DNA of 64,000 nucleotides from Lysobacter sp. (GTDB lineage: Bacteria > Pseudomonadota > Gammaproteobacteria > Xanthomonadales > Xanthomonadaceae). Positions within the stretch are counted from its first letter, which is position 1, and each line of letters begins with the position of its first letter. Positions 17,589 through 28,000 of the stretch are shown piece after piece. The translations under genes were made by a program, and so were the position numbers. The notes under the pieces were generated by a model. The model searched no databases. It saw only the letters and a list, made by a program, of their open reading frames with translations, and was not told where the DNA came from. The DNA lies in NCBI GenBank assembly GCA_019634715.1, contig JAHCAU010000001.1, positions 62,001 through 126,000 of the forward strand. Reading direction: 5' to 3'.

Positions 17589-17971
17589 GGGCGCTCTCCC
17601 AGCGGGCGACGGCGGCGATTGCTCGGTCGAATCTGCGAGCGTCGCTCAAGCGTGAGCGACGGGGGCGCGGTGAGGTGCAGGCGCACTTCCCTCAGAACCG
17701 ACGCTCCCGGTATCCGCAGCCGAACCGCCACTACCGCGACAACGACCGGACCGATGGTCAACACCTCACCATCATGCAGCGCGAGAACATGCGCACGCCG
17801 CTGAATGCCCGACGGGGCGCTCGCGTGGAAGCCACCGACCCCACCTAACTCGTGCCGCACCGAGGCATCGATGAAAACGTAAAGGGTTGCGTCCACGCGC
17901 CCGGTGAGTTGAATCGCGATGTCGCGGCCGATACGGAGGGTTTCACCCACCAAGCAATCCACGGTGAGCAT
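17576..17971 (-). CDS. Divergent CsrA-like protein
   Basis: 131 aa from the ATG at 17971, which shares a base with the upstream stop (TGATG). The first 22 residues (MLTVDCLVGETLRIGRDIAI) follow the CsrA N-terminal pattern; a second CsrA-like strand set (VLALHDGEVLTIGPVVVAVV) follows. The conserved VHREE motif is missing, so it may be an RNA-binding-defective partner or decoy. Its 3' end overlaps the next CsrA-like gene by 13 bp. Basic C-terminus. Confidence 0.6.
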   Translation of the reverse strand: MLTVDCLVGETLRIGRDIAIQLTGRVDATLYVFIDASVRHELGGVGGFHASAPSGIQRRAHVLALHDGEVLTIGPVVVAVVAVRLRIPGASVLREVRLHLTAPPSLTLERRSQIRPSNRRRRPLGERPCSY

Positions 17972-18387
17972 CAGGCGATCCGCGAAAGAAGCCAGCCCCC
18001 GCCGTCCTCGACCTGCACCAGGGGGAATGCAGGGGTGGCGGGGGCTGACCAAGGAATGACCGGCGCGTGATCGGATGCCGGCACCACACCGACGTGAAGC
18101 CAGTCTTCGCAGCCGGCCGCGTGCGGGACCAGCTCGCCTGGAAGCCAGACATGCACCTCGAACTCGCCGAGGACGAAGTGGCGCAGGGCCTGGAGCGAAA
18201 ATAGGTAGGTCCAGACCGGCTGCCGCCCCGCGATCGGGCAAACGCTTGCTCCGCCCAAAATCAGCTCTGTCCCGGCGGGCGCCGTAGCACCCAGGCAGAT
18301 CCGGTCGCCCTGTCGGCTGTAGATGTCTATTCGGGACCTGTCGCTGAGGCTCACTGCACCCCCAACGCGGCATGTTGCGACCTGCAT
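17971..18387 (-). CDS. CsrA-related leading gene of the operon
   Basis: 138 aa from the ATG at 18387, with GGAGG 6 nt upstream. The opening MQVATCRVGGAVSLSDRSRI has the hydrophobic pattern of CsrA strands 1-2 but is the most divergent of the three. The rest (FVLGEFEVHVWLPGELV, DWLHVGVVPASDHAP) is unassigned. No VHREE motif. Overlap with the next gene and placement suggest a hetero-complex with the other two. Assignment to the CsrA fold is tentative. Confidence 0.5.
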   Translation of the reverse strand: MQVATCRVGGAVSLSDRSRIDIYSRQGDRICLGATAPAGTELILGGASVCPIAGRQPVWTYLFSLQALRHFVLGEFEVHVWLPGELVPHAAGCEDWLHVGVVPASDHAPVIPWSAPATPAFPLVQVEDGGGWLLSRIA

Positions 18388-18449
18388 GCGGCACCTCCGT
18401 GTCTGGCGACCCCGAGGGCTGGGCTGACCGGCCCCGCCTGTGGGGCGCA

Positions 18450-18480
18450 ATCATTGCCATTGGCAGTTGCTGATGTCAAC
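18450..18480. promoter_or_regulatory. Promoter and operators between CsrA-like operon and repressor gene
   Basis: Minus strand: TTGACA (18479-18474), 18-nt spacer, AATGAT (18455-18450). Two adjacent inverted repeats overlap it: TGCC-ATT-GGCA (18455-18465) and GTTG-7 nt-CAAC (18466-18480). The divergent repressor gene starts at 18526, so these are likely its binding sites. Confidence 0.55.
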
Positions 18481-18525
18481 ATTTATTTAGCGTCGCCCCT
18501 CCCCGAGTCGAGTAGGATCGCTGCC

Positions 18526-19185
18526 ATGAACAAATACACTCAGGCCTTTGTCGCCGCGATGGACCACACGCGCATCCGCAGCCGAACGATTGCTGCGGAG
18601 GTCGGCACGATGGACAACAACATCGCGCAGTGGCGGAGCGGTCGGCGACCAATCCCGGCCGAATACGCGGTCAAAGTGGCCGCACTGCTTGATGTTCCTC
18701 CTGAAACGATCAGCCCGCACTACGATCAGCTCCTGCAATCCGGCGTCATCACTTCCGGCGCGAAGGCCCCAGACGCATGGGCGAATCCACCTTCCGGGCA
18801 CACGGTCGTCGAACGTCTTCCAGGGTTTGGCCGTGCCGACGAGCAGGAGCGCCTTTGGCTCCCTGAATTGATACTGCGGCGAGAACTAGGGGCGACGCCC
18901 ATTGAGAACGTCCGCTGGGTCACGCAACAATCGCGATCCATGGAACCCGAGATCAAGCGACACGCCGTCGTCTTGGTGGACACCAGCGCCACGCGCCTCG
19001 AAGATGTTGTCGACAGCGGGATCTACGCCTACTCGCTCTGGGGACGGGCCGACATACGCAGGGTTTCGATTCGTCGGGATGCGTGGGTGCTCATCGGCGA
19101 CAACGAAGAGCGGACAAGGACCCCGGTTCCCATCGCCGACTTGTCGGAGTTGCAACTGCTCGGAATGGTGATCGGCTGGCTTTGA
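18526..19185 (+). CDS. LexA/CI-like repressor with S24-type C-terminal domain
   Basis: 219 aa. N-terminal HTH at about residues 18-60 (IAAEVGTMDNNIAQWRSGRR). The C-terminal half has the fold pattern of LexA/CI autoproteases: SRSMEPEIKRHAVVLVD with the serine in place, and later GIYAYSLWGRADIRRVSI where the catalytic lysine usually sits; here it is Arg. Self-cleavage is therefore doubtful, and it may act as a non-cleavable repressor. Divergent from the CsrA-like operon. Confidence 0.75.
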   Translation: MNKYTQAFVAAMDHTRIRSRTIAAEVGTMDNNIAQWRSGRRPIPAEYAVKVAALLDVPPETISPHYDQLLQSGVITSGAKAPDAWANPPSGHTVVERLPGFGRADEQERLWLPELILRRELGATPIENVRWVTQQSRSMEPEIKRHAVVLVDTSATRLEDVVDSGIYAYSLWGRADIRRVSIRRDAWVLIGDNEERTRTPVPIADLSELQLLGMVIGWL

Positions 19186-19289
19186 CGGGATCGTTTGCGC
19201 CTAGAATGCGGTAGGCACTTGACGCGGAGCCGCGTCCGGCAGTTTCAGGACGTTGATGCCGAACAACACCAAGGAACAGGGAGCAGTGC

Positions 19290-20810
19290 GTGGACGATGC
19301 CAAAGGAAGGATGATCGCGAAGGGGATAGCGCTCAGCATTGTTTACTGCATTGCCTATCTTGTTCTGCGCTACTTCTCATTCGATCAATGGGCGCTTCCG
19401 GCGGGCCTACGCGCCGCATGCTTGCTTCTCCTTCCACTCCGCTACTGGCCATTCGTCTTCATCGGCGACGCCGCCGCGGTCATGTATGGGCGTCTCGCCA
19501 TCGCCGATAAGAACAGCGCAACCTGGGTTTACTTCGGCCCTTTCGCGTTGATCGCCGGCGTTTCAATCGCGCCCTACTTGATACGAAAGAAACTGACCAG
19601 TGTGCAGGCGATCACCCGCCAGCTCCCAATCGCCGCCGCCTGCTTTGCCGCTTGGGGCAGCGTTTGCACGGTAGGGCTCAACGCCATTTTGGGCGGCCCT
19701 GCCGAGAATGCGACGCTCGGCTTCTTCACCACCCGCTTTCTCGGTAATTACATGGGCGCGCTAATGGGAATGCTCCCTGTGCTCGTCTGGATCAACAGAC
19801 GCCAGCATGTCGGACCGATAATTAGGGCGTTCCGCGACATCGCCTTCGCCGGGATCTCGATCGCGGCTATGTTCGCGTTTTTGGAGCATGGTCAGGCGGA
19901 AAGTGAAGTCGGCAGAAAGGCGATTTTGATGCTGATGATCTGCCCGGCCTTGTTCCTGACCTACTACCACGGCTGGCTTGGCGCAGCCATCGGCGTCTTA
20001 ATCGCCAATGTCGGCATCGCGCAGACAATGAGCTATACCCGAATACCGGGCGCTCCGGCGCCCTACGACGAAACCGTGTTCCTGGCACAGATCGGATTGT
20101 CCATCGCCGCGTCGGTCTTCCTCATCTTGGGAACGCGGATCACATCGCACTACAAAAAAGCGATGGATGCTGGCGTGGCCGAAGCGGAAGCGAAGAAGAT
20201 TTCTCGAATTAGCCTGCTCTCAAACGAAAGCGTGTTGCGCGACCAAGTCCTTTACATGGCGCAGCTCCAAATCCTGCTGGATGACGAACGGCGTGAACTT
20301 GTGCGCTGGCTAAAAACGCAGGGAAAACACGAAGAGGCGTTCACCCTCAACAACAGCGGCTCACAACAGCGTCAACTCTTCAACGGCCACGCGTTGGCTG
20401 TATACCCTATCGGCATCGAAGAAAAAGGATTGTTCGCTGTCGTCCAGTCGCAGGCTTTCGAAGACTTCTGGGCAGCGGGCACGCATATTTCCATCCGTTT
20501 CGACGACGGCAACCCAAGAGCCCTGTCCGTCGAACTGCAATTGGCGGCTTATCGATGCTTATGCAGCACGGTCGTGCTGATGTGCGACTGGAAACCTGAA
20601 GAACTTCACATCCGCATGCGGGTTTGGCGCGCCGCCCGACGTTGCGGCGTTTACTTTTCAGTTTCGGCCCACAACCCAGGGGAGGCCGAAGTTAGTCAAG
20701 CGGGCACAGCAGCCTCGCTTTTGCTGAATGCGCGTGTGAATGCGCATGGCGGCATTGTGCGCCGCCATGCGCACCGCATCAGCGTCCTTCTGTCGGAGGA
20801 CAACACCTAA
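19290..20810 (+). CDS. MASE1-like multi-pass membrane sensor with degenerate kinase-like tail
   Basis: 506 aa from a GTG with GGAG 6 nt upstream. About eight membrane helices fill residues 8-285, in the arrangement of MASE1 sensory domains (LPAGLRAACLLLLPLRYWP..., FFTTRFLGNYMGALMGMLPV). A coiled helix (about 290-345) leads to a C-terminal domain resembling histidine-kinase ATPase regions (LQLAAYRCLCSTVVLM) but without recognisable G1/G2 glycine boxes or a phospho-accepting His. It may pass a signal by protein contact. The ligand is unknown. Confidence 0.6.
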   Translation: MDDAKGRMIAKGIALSIVYCIAYLVLRYFSFDQWALPAGLRAACLLLLPLRYWPFVFIGDAAAVMYGRLAIADKNSATWVYFGPFALIAGVSIAPYLIRKKLTSVQAITRQLPIAAACFAAWGSVCTVGLNAILGGPAENATLGFFTTRFLGNYMGALMGMLPVLVWINRRQHVGPIIRAFRDIAFAGISIAAMFAFLEHGQAESEVGRKAILMLMICPALFLTYYHGWLGAAIGVLIANVGIAQTMSYTRIPGAPAPYDETVFLAQIGLSIAASVFLILGTRITSHYKKAMDAGVAEAEAKKISRISLLSNESVLRDQVLYMAQLQILLDDERRELVRWLKTQGKHEEAFTLNNSGSQQRQLFNGHALAVYPIGIEEKGLFAVVQSQAFEDFWAAGTHISIRFDDGNPRALSVELQLAAYRCLCSTVVLMCDWKPEELHIRMRVWRAARRCGVYFSVSAHNPGEAEVSQAGTAASLLLNARVNAHGGIVRRHAHRISVLLSEDNT

Positions 20811-20819
20811 ATTAAGCGG

Positions 20820-21266
20820 TCAATACGATGATGATGCGCGTGGCCGCACAATCCAGCGATCCTGATCGGATTGCCGGTAAACGACAACTTCAACCTCATT
20901 GTCTCGATACACGACATGACTGGCCGCCGGCAATTGCGTGCCTGTTTGGATCGAGACGCGATCTGCATCACGTCCGATCGGAAGAACCCACGCCGTTGCT
21001 CCAATCTGTCCGATCGCTATGCGTGTTGTGTCCGCGGTGTCGTTCACTTGCAGGTAGCGAATACCATCCCGCTCAAACTCGTATACCTGCCACGCGGGGT
21101 CAGTAGTCAAATCAATGGCGTCGGGCCTGGCCTGTCCAAGCCCGCTGGCCGCCTTGGGTGCATCACCACCACCGCTCATCTGAGCATAGGCGGCTGAGCT
21201 GGTGAAGAGCGTAGCCAGCAGCAGAAAAACGGATGCAAATGCGAAACGAAAACCCTGAACAACCAT
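20820..21266 (-). CDS. Small secreted protein
   Basis: 148 aa. The ATG at 21266 is chosen: AAGGAG lies 6 nt upstream, whereas the ATG two codons earlier touches that site. Signal peptide MVVQGFRFAFASVFLLLATL ending SSAAYA. The mature part contains WQVYEFERDGIRYLQVNDTA and a C-terminal VVVYRQSDQDRWIVRP. It ends 10 bp from the convergent MASE1-like gene. No family recognised. Confidence 0.65.
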   Translation of the reverse strand: MVVQGFRFAFASVFLLLATLFTSSAAYAQMSGGGDAPKAASGLGQARPDAIDLTTDPAWQVYEFERDGIRYLQVNDTADTTRIAIGQIGATAWVLPIGRDADRVSIQTGTQLPAASHVVYRDNEVEVVVYRQSDQDRWIVRPRASSSY

Positions 21267-21800
21267 GACCATCTCCTTGTGTGAAACCCTGATGAGTGCG
21301 TTGGCGCATGCACCAATAATTATTGCAATTGCCAACAATTCGACGCCCGTGCATTTGCTTCCGCCACGGGCAACCCGACGGTAACATCGCCGCGCGAACC
21401 TAGACGCGTGAGCGCGCTATCCAACTCATCTCACTATGAGAGACCCCATCACCGCTCTTGATGGTCATCGTTTTACTCTGCATTCTGCCGTCAAAGCTTG
21501 TCGTGCACTGCTCGCAATCGTCTGCTATGCGGATCACTTTTACGGGTGCGGTCTCGCGAAAAAGCTGGTGGGGACAAACCATAAACCTGCATGCACGGAT
21601 TACCGGTGATCGCCACAGCAGATACTTGGATCAATCGCAAACGCCCCTAGGTTTTCGAACGATTCGTTTGTAGAAGTCAGCCTGTGATAGCGAATTCTGT
21701 GGGATTTTCTGGCATTTTGCGACGCCAGCAGTGCCCAGATTAAGAATGAGCCGGCATCGCCTCCAATCCCACCCTCGAATGGAATTAGAGAAAGTCCGCA
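21267..21800. other. Intergenic region left of the metal-resistance cluster
   Basis: About 530 bp, richer in A+T than its neighbours. The only plausible ORF is a 60-codon minus-strand frame at 21400-21582 (contains DDCEQCTTSFDGRMQ) without a good ribosome site; I would not annotate it as a gene. No hairpin terminator is obvious after the ATPase stop at 21801. Confidence 0.35.
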
Positions 21801-24344
21801 TCAGGATTTGTCCTTGTAAGCGAGCAACCGAAGCGCGTTCACCACCACGAGCAAGGTAGAACCTTCGTGAATGGCCACCGCCGGACCGATTCCCAGCCCA
21901 AAGATCGTGGCGGGCACGAGGAAGGCGACGATGCCCATGCTGACGAACACGTTCTGGCGAATCACCCCACGCGTGTGTCGGCTGAGCCCGACGGCGAACG
22001 GCAGGTGCCGCAAGTCGTCGGCCATGAGCGCCACACCGGCCGTTTCCAGCGCGACGTCGGAGCCCGCCGCACCCATGGCGATGCCCACCGTTGCGTTTGC
22101 CATCGCCGGCGCGTCGTTGACCCCGTCACCGACCATCGCAACCTTGTCCTGCGTGCGCAGCTTACGGATGGACTCGACCTTGTCGTCGGGCATCAGGTCG
22201 CCCCAGGCTTCATCGAGCCCCACTTCCTTGGCGATGGCCTCCGCGACGCGTTGATGGTCGCCGGAGATCATGATCATCCGGGAGATTCCCAATCGGCGGA
22301 GCTCGGCGAGCGCGTCCTTGGCGCCCTCCCGCGCGGTGTCCAGCAAACCGATGGCGCCCAGATCCCGGCTGCCCTTGCGCACCACCATCGTCGTGCGCCC
22401 GGCTTCCCGCAGCTTGGCGATAGCCGCGGCGGCCGATTCGCCCAACGGAGCGATGCCGTCGGCACCGAACATTTCGGCCTTGCCGATCCAGACTGGCTCG
22501 CCATCCAGTTGTGCCTGCACGCCGCGGCCGATCAAATTATCCAACTCGCTGGCCGTGCCGATGGTCGCGTTGCCCAACCGTTCGCGCCCGTCGCGCGTGA
22601 TCGCCGCTGCCAGCGGGTGGTCGCTGAGTGACTCGACTGCCACGGCGACTTGAAGCAATTCTTCGTCGGTAACGCCATCGACCGGCACCACATCGGTGAT
22701 CCGAGGACGTCCTTCCGTCAACGTGCCGGTCTTGTCGAAGGCCATCGCGTTGAGCGACCCCAACTCTTCCAGCGGCGCGCCGCCCTTGATCAGCACGCCG
22801 GAGCGTGCCGCGCGCGCGATGCCCGACAGCACCGCGCTGGGCGTGGCGATGGCCAGCGCGCAGGGGCTGGCGGCGACCAGCACCGCCATCGCGCGGTAGA
22901 AGCTGTCGCGGAAGGGTTCGTCCACCACCACCCACGCGAACAGCAACAGGAATGCCAGCACCAACACAGCCGGCACGAAGATGCGCTCGAATCGATCCGT
23001 GAAACGCTGGGTCGGCGATTTTCGGGTCTCGGCCTCGCTGACCATTTTCACGACGCGGGCCAGGGCGGAATCGCTGGACTTGCGCGTGACCTCCACTTCG
23101 ATGGCGCCGCTGCCGTTGATGGTGCCGGCGAACACGCGCGATGCCGCATCGACGGCATCAGGACGTTCGCGCGAAACCGCGGTATCCGCCACGGGGCGCT
23201 TGTCGACCGGAATGCTTTCGCCGGTCACCGGTGCCTGATTGACGCTTGATGTGCCCTGCACGACAAAACCGTCGGCCGGCAGGCGTTCGTTCGGTTTGAC
23301 CAGGACGATGTCGCCCACGACCAGCGCGTCGACCGGGATGTCCTGCACGTTGCCCTCGCGCCGAACGGTCGCCGTGTCTGGCGCGAGTTCGGCCAGCGCT
23401 TCGATGGCGCGCTTGGCGCGGCCCATCGCGTAGTGCTCGAGCGCGTGGCCCAAGCTGAAGAGGAAGAGCAGCAGCGCGCCTTCCGCCCATGACCCAAGCG
23501 CCGCGGCGCCTGCAGCGGCCACCAGCATGAGCGTGTCGATCTCGAAGCGCTTGAGTCGCAGGTTGTCGTAAGCCTCACGGACCGTGTAGAAGCCCCCGAA
23601 CACGTAGGCCAAGATGTAGAACGCCGTAGGCAACCAGGACGGAGCGGACGAAGCGAACTTCCCGATCAGGAAGCCGGCCAGCAGCAGCGCGCCGCACGTC
23701 AAGGCGAAGATCAGTTCTGTGTTCGGGCCGAGCAGGCCGCCGTGTGCGTGGGAATGATCGCCTTCCTTGCCGTGCGAATGCTTATCGCCTTTGCCATGGT
23801 TGTGGCCATCGCCTTCGGCATGCGTGTGCCCATCTGCTTCCACATGATCGTGGGCTTCATCGCCGTGATCATCCGCCGCCCCGTCGCTGCGGCGCGGCAA
23901 ACTGGGCGTCACTTGCATTTCGGCCAGGACAGAGAGGATCTCATCCTCGCTCAACTGTTGACGGTCGAATTCGACGTGGACCGCGCCCGCCGCGCTGGCT
24001 TCGGCCTCCAGCATCCCAGCGATCAGCTTCAAGCGATCGGCCACGGTCCGGGCCCGGCGCTCGTGGGTGATGCCGTCCACCATCCAGAAGGCGTGGCCAT
24101 AACGTTGGCTGATCGCGGCGCCGGTGCTCTGCACGACTTCCCTGATGCGCGCCAAGGGTATTGCGTCGGCGTCGTAGTGGATACACAGCTGCGTGGGCAT
24201 GTTGCCCACCGCGGCGCGCACGTGCACCTTCTGGATGCCGTTCCGACCTTCCAGTTCGTTCACCAGTCGGCCGACGCATGCGTCCGCTTCATGCGGCAGG
24301 TCGGGCAGCAGTATCTGCAGGTCGATGCGAAGCTTCTCGGTCAT
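21801..24344 (-). CDS. Heavy-metal P1B-type ATPase (SPC motif, His-rich N-terminus)
   Basis: 847 aa. It exports divalent metal ions (probably Zn/Cd/Co) across the inner membrane. Order: N-terminal region with two degenerate metal-binding-like modules, then a His/Asp/Gly-rich segment (about 165-205) that can bind several ions. Then membrane helices, TGES (actuator), SPCALAIATPSA (ion site), DKTGTLTEGRP (phosphorylation Asp) and GDGVNDAPAMA. The usual CPC of zinc pumps is SPC here, as in the PIB-4 group (CzcP/CoaT-like). Last gene of the cluster. Confidence 0.9.
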   Translation of the reverse strand: MTEKLRIDLQILLPDLPHEADACVGRLVNELEGRNGIQKVHVRAAVGNMPTQLCIHYDADAIPLARIREVVQSTGAAISQRYGHAFWMVDGITHERRARTVADRLKLIAGMLEAEASAAGAVHVEFDRQQLSEDEILSVLAEMQVTPSLPRRSDGAADDHGDEAHDHVEADGHTHAEGDGHNHGKGDKHSHGKEGDHSHAHGGLLGPNTELIFALTCGALLLAGFLIGKFASSAPSWLPTAFYILAYVFGGFYTVREAYDNLRLKRFEIDTLMLVAAAGAAALGSWAEGALLLFLFSLGHALEHYAMGRAKRAIEALAELAPDTATVRREGNVQDIPVDALVVGDIVLVKPNERLPADGFVVQGTSSVNQAPVTGESIPVDKRPVADTAVSRERPDAVDAASRVFAGTINGSGAIEVEVTRKSSDSALARVVKMVSEAETRKSPTQRFTDRFERIFVPAVLVLAFLLLFAWVVVDEPFRDSFYRAMAVLVAASPCALAIATPSAVLSGIARAARSGVLIKGGAPLEELGSLNAMAFDKTGTLTEGRPRITDVVPVDGVTDEELLQVAVAVESLSDHPLAAAITRDGRERLGNATIGTASELDNLIGRGVQAQLDGEPVWIGKAEMFGADGIAPLGESAAAAIAKLREAGRTTMVVRKGSRDLGAIGLLDTAREGAKDALAELRRLGISRMIMISGDHQRVAEAIAKEVGLDEAWGDLMPDDKVESIRKLRTQDKVAMVGDGVNDAPAMANATVGIAMGAAGSDVALETAGVALMADDLRHLPFAVGLSRHTRGVIRQNVFVSMGIVAFLVPATIFGLGIGPAVAIHEGSTLLVVVNALRLLAYKDKS

Positions 24345-24460
24345 TGCCGTTCTCCTTCGACGCTAGGGTCTAGCCCTGGGATATCAGTGAAAAATCGAAC
24401 CCGCTTGGCAGGCAAATTACTGCCTTCGCAGGCATGGTCAACCGGCGGCGACATTGGCTG

Positions 24461-25045
24461 TCAGCCATCGCCGGTCTTGCTGTTCTTGACGCTTGTGAGG
24501 ATTTCGATGCCGCCCTTGAAGGCGATCAGTGCGATCAGCGCACCCGCCACCAGGTCAGGCCATGGCGTTCCCAGCCAGAGCACGAGTGCACCAGCGACGA
24601 TGACGCCGCCGTTGGAAATGAAATCGTTGAAGCTGAAGGTCTCCGCGGCCTTCATGTTCACGTCGTCCGAGCGCAGGCGCCTGAGCAGAACCAGACACCA
24701 CAGGTTGATTGCCGCCGCTGCCAGCGCGATCAGCATCATGGCTGGGCCCAACGGTTCCGCTCCGCTGATCCACCGGCGCACCACGTCGACCACCACCGCA
24801 ACCGCGAAGAGCAGCAGCATCGCGCCTGAGACGGTCGCCGCCCCGCGCTTCCACGCGGGGCGGCGATCAATCGCCAGGTAGCTCAACAGGTAGACGGCCG
24901 CATCCGACGCGTTGTCCACGGCGTTGGCCAGCAGCGCGCTGGAATCGGCGATCCAACCGGCCACGCCCAGCCCCACGAACAGGCCCAGGTTCCACAGCAG
25001 GACCTGTCGCAGGATCCGCTTCTGCTGGACGCCGCCGGCGGTCAT
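24461..25045 (-). CDS. Cation diffusion facilitator, short form
   Basis: 194 aa with five or six membrane helices and the CDF metal-site pattern: SSALLANAVDNASDAAVYLL (first half) and FSFNDFISNGGVIVAG (second half). The usual cytoplasmic C-terminal domain is missing, so it is shorter than CzcD/FieF (about 300 aa). It overlaps the stop of czcA by 4 bp. Exports divalent metals in exchange for protons. Confidence 0.8.
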   Translation of the reverse strand: MTAGGVQQKRILRQVLLWNLGLFVGLGVAGWIADSSALLANAVDNASDAAVYLLSYLAIDRRPAWKRGAATVSGAMLLLFAVAVVVDVVRRWISGAEPLGPAMMLIALAAAAINLWCLVLLRRLRSDDVNMKAAETFSFNDFISNGGVIVAGALVLWLGTPWPDLVAGALIALIAFKGGIEILTSVKNSKTGDG

Positions 25046-28000
25046 GTCACGTGCCGCTTCGGTCGCTTCGCCGTGGCCCGAGCCGCGAACGTGGGCAGCA
25101 CGAGCAAGGTGAGCACCGTGGCGGTGAGCAGACCGCCGATGACCACGGTCGCCAAGGGCTTCTGCACCTCAGCCCCCGACCCGGTGGCGATCGCCATCGG
25201 GATGAACCCGACGATGGCCACGAGCGCCGTGGTCAACACCGCGCGCAGACGGCTGGACGCACCGTTGGCGGCAGCGTCGAGTGGTGCGTCGCCTGCGGTG
25301 AGCCGTTCGCGGATCGCCTGCATCAGCACCAGCCCATTCAGGGTGGCCACGCCCGACACCGCGATGAAGCCCACGGCAGCCGATACCGAGAACGGCATGC
25401 CGCGCAGGAGCAACGCCAAGGCACCGCCCACCAGCGCCAGCGGCACGCAGACGAAGACCAGCCCCGCCTCGCGCACTGTTCCCAGCGCCAGATACAGCAA
25501 GGTGCCGATCAGCAGGAACACGACCGGGACCACCAGCAACAGCCGGGCCTCTGCCCGCTGGAGGTTCTCGAACTGCCCACCCCACGTCAGGTAAGTGCCG
25601 GAGGGCAAGGACACACCGGAAACCGCGGCTTGGGCCTCCTTCACGAACCCACCCAGATCGCGGCCTCGCACATTCGCCTGCACCACGATGCGGCGGCTGC
25701 CGTTGTTGCGGCTGATCTGGTTGGGCCCTTCGGTCACGTCGATTCGGGCAAGGGACGACAGCGGCACGGTCGTGCCATCTGCGGTCACCACCGGAAGCGC
25801 GGCCAGTTGCGCGGGATCATTCCGCGCCTCTTCGTCCAGACGCACCACGACATCGAAGCGGCGGTCGCCCTCGAAGATCTTGCCGGCGGCCGTGCCGCCG
25901 ACGCCGGTGGCCAAGGCTTCGCTGACGTCCGCAGCGCTCAGCCCATACTGCGCGGCCGCCGCGTGGTCGATGCGCACGGTGAGCGTCGGCAGGCCGGATA
26001 TCTGCTCCACGCGCACGTCGGCTGCACCCTGCACGCCGCGCAACTTCACCGACACCTGATCGGCCACGCGCTGCAGCACTTCGAAGTCGTCGCCGTAGAC
26101 CATCACCGCCAAATCCGTGCGCACGCCGGAGATCAGCTCGTTGAAGCGCAATTCGATCGGCTGGCTGAACTCGAACGCGTTGCCGATGCGGTTGCCGACG
26201 ACCTTTTCCAGGCGCTCGATGAGGGCTTCCTTGTCCAGCGACCGGTCCGGCCATTCCGACCGGGGTTTGAGCACGATCACGCTGTCGGAAATGTTGGTCG
26301 GCATCGGGTCGATGGCGGCCTCGGCGGTGCCGGTGCGGGAGAACACCGTCGCAACCTCCGGCTCCTTCGCCAACGCTTTCTCCAGAGACATCTGCATCGC
26401 CAAGGACTGCTCCAGGGACGCCGACGGCACCCGCAACGCCTGCATGGCGAGGTTGCCTTCGTCCAGGGTGGGCATGAACTCGCGCCCCAGCGAGAAGAAC
26501 GCTCCCGTGCCCATGGCCAACATCAAGGCTGCGCTGACCAACACCGCACGTGGCCGCGCGATCGCAGCGCGGATGGCCGGCTCGGTCTTGCGGCGTGTCC
26601 ACCGCAGGATCCTGGTTTCGTGTTCCTCGGCGTGGCCGTGCGTGTCACCGCCATGCTGGCCTGCTTCCGCATCCGGAGCGTGGGAGGCGTTCTTGGCGTG
26701 CACCTCCTTCGGATCCCGCACGAACAGCGCTGCCATGGCGGGCACGAACGTGAACGAGAAGATGAAGGCGCCCACAAGCGCCAGCATGAACGTCGCGGCC
26801 ATCGGCTGGAACGTCTTGCCCTCCACCCCTTCGAGCGTGAGGATCGGTGCGAACACCAGCAGGATGATGAGCTGACCGAATGCAGCAGGCCGCACCATCT
26901 TGCGTGCCGCCTGGATCGCCACACCCAGCCGTTCGCCTGCGGAGAGATGCCGGCCGAGTTCGGCCTGCTTCTGCCCCAGCATCAACAGCGTCGCCTCGAT
27001 CACGATCACCGCGCCGTCGACCAGGATGCCGAAGTCCAGCGCGCCCAGGCTCATGAGGTTGCCGCTGATGCCGAAGCGGTTCATGCCGATCACCGCGAAC
27101 AGGAACGACAGCGGGATCACCAACGCGGTGATCGCCGCCGCACGGATGTTGCCGAGCAGGAGGAACAGCACCACGACCACCAGCAGCGCGCCTTCGGTCA
27201 GGTTCTTGGCCACGGTCTTGATGGTTGAATTCACCAGCAAGCTGCGGTCCAGCACGGGTTCGGCTTCGATGCCCGGCGGCAGCGTCCGGTTGACCTCCTT
27301 GAGGCGCTCCGCTGCGGCCTGGGCCACGGTGCGGCTGTTGCCCCCGGCGATCATCAGCGCGGTGCCGAGCACCGCCTCATGGCCGTCCCGTGTGGCCGTG
27401 CCCAACCGCGGCGCCTGGCCGAGTTCGACACGCGCCACGTCGGAGACCCGCACCACCAAACCGTCGCGGTTCGCCACCGGCGCCTGCGCGAGGTCATCGA
27501 TGGTCTGCGCCAGGGCGTCGGCACGGACGATGAGACCCTCGCCGCCGCGCTGCACGAAGCCCGCGCCGGCCTGCACGTTCGAACGCTCCAGCGCACGCAC
27601 CAGATCGCCCATGCCCAAGCCGTAGGCCGCCATGCGTGCCGCGTCGGGACGAATGGCGTATTCCTTCACGTAGCCGCCGATGGTGTCCACGCCGGCCAGA
27701 CCGGGCGTCGACCGCATCTGCGGCGCGATCAGCCAGTCCTGGACGGTGCGCAGGTAGGTCGCTCGCTGTTGCGGCGTGGTCAGCCGGTCGCCCTCGGGCG
27801 TGAGGTAGGCCTTGTCGGCCTGCCACCCGGGCTCGCCGGCCTTGGCGACCTTCTTCGCGTTGAAGGGCACGTAGTCCACCGTCCACATCAGCACCTCACC
27901 CAAACCCGTCGTCACCGGCGACATCATGGGCACCACGCCTTCGGGCAGATCCTCCTCGACTTCGCGCATCCGTTCGGCCACCTGTTGGCGGGCGAAGTAG

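Noticed and set aside
25051..27228. 725-codon plus-strand frame opposite czcA
   Set aside because: His/Gln/Arg-rich shadow of czcA without any recognisable domain.
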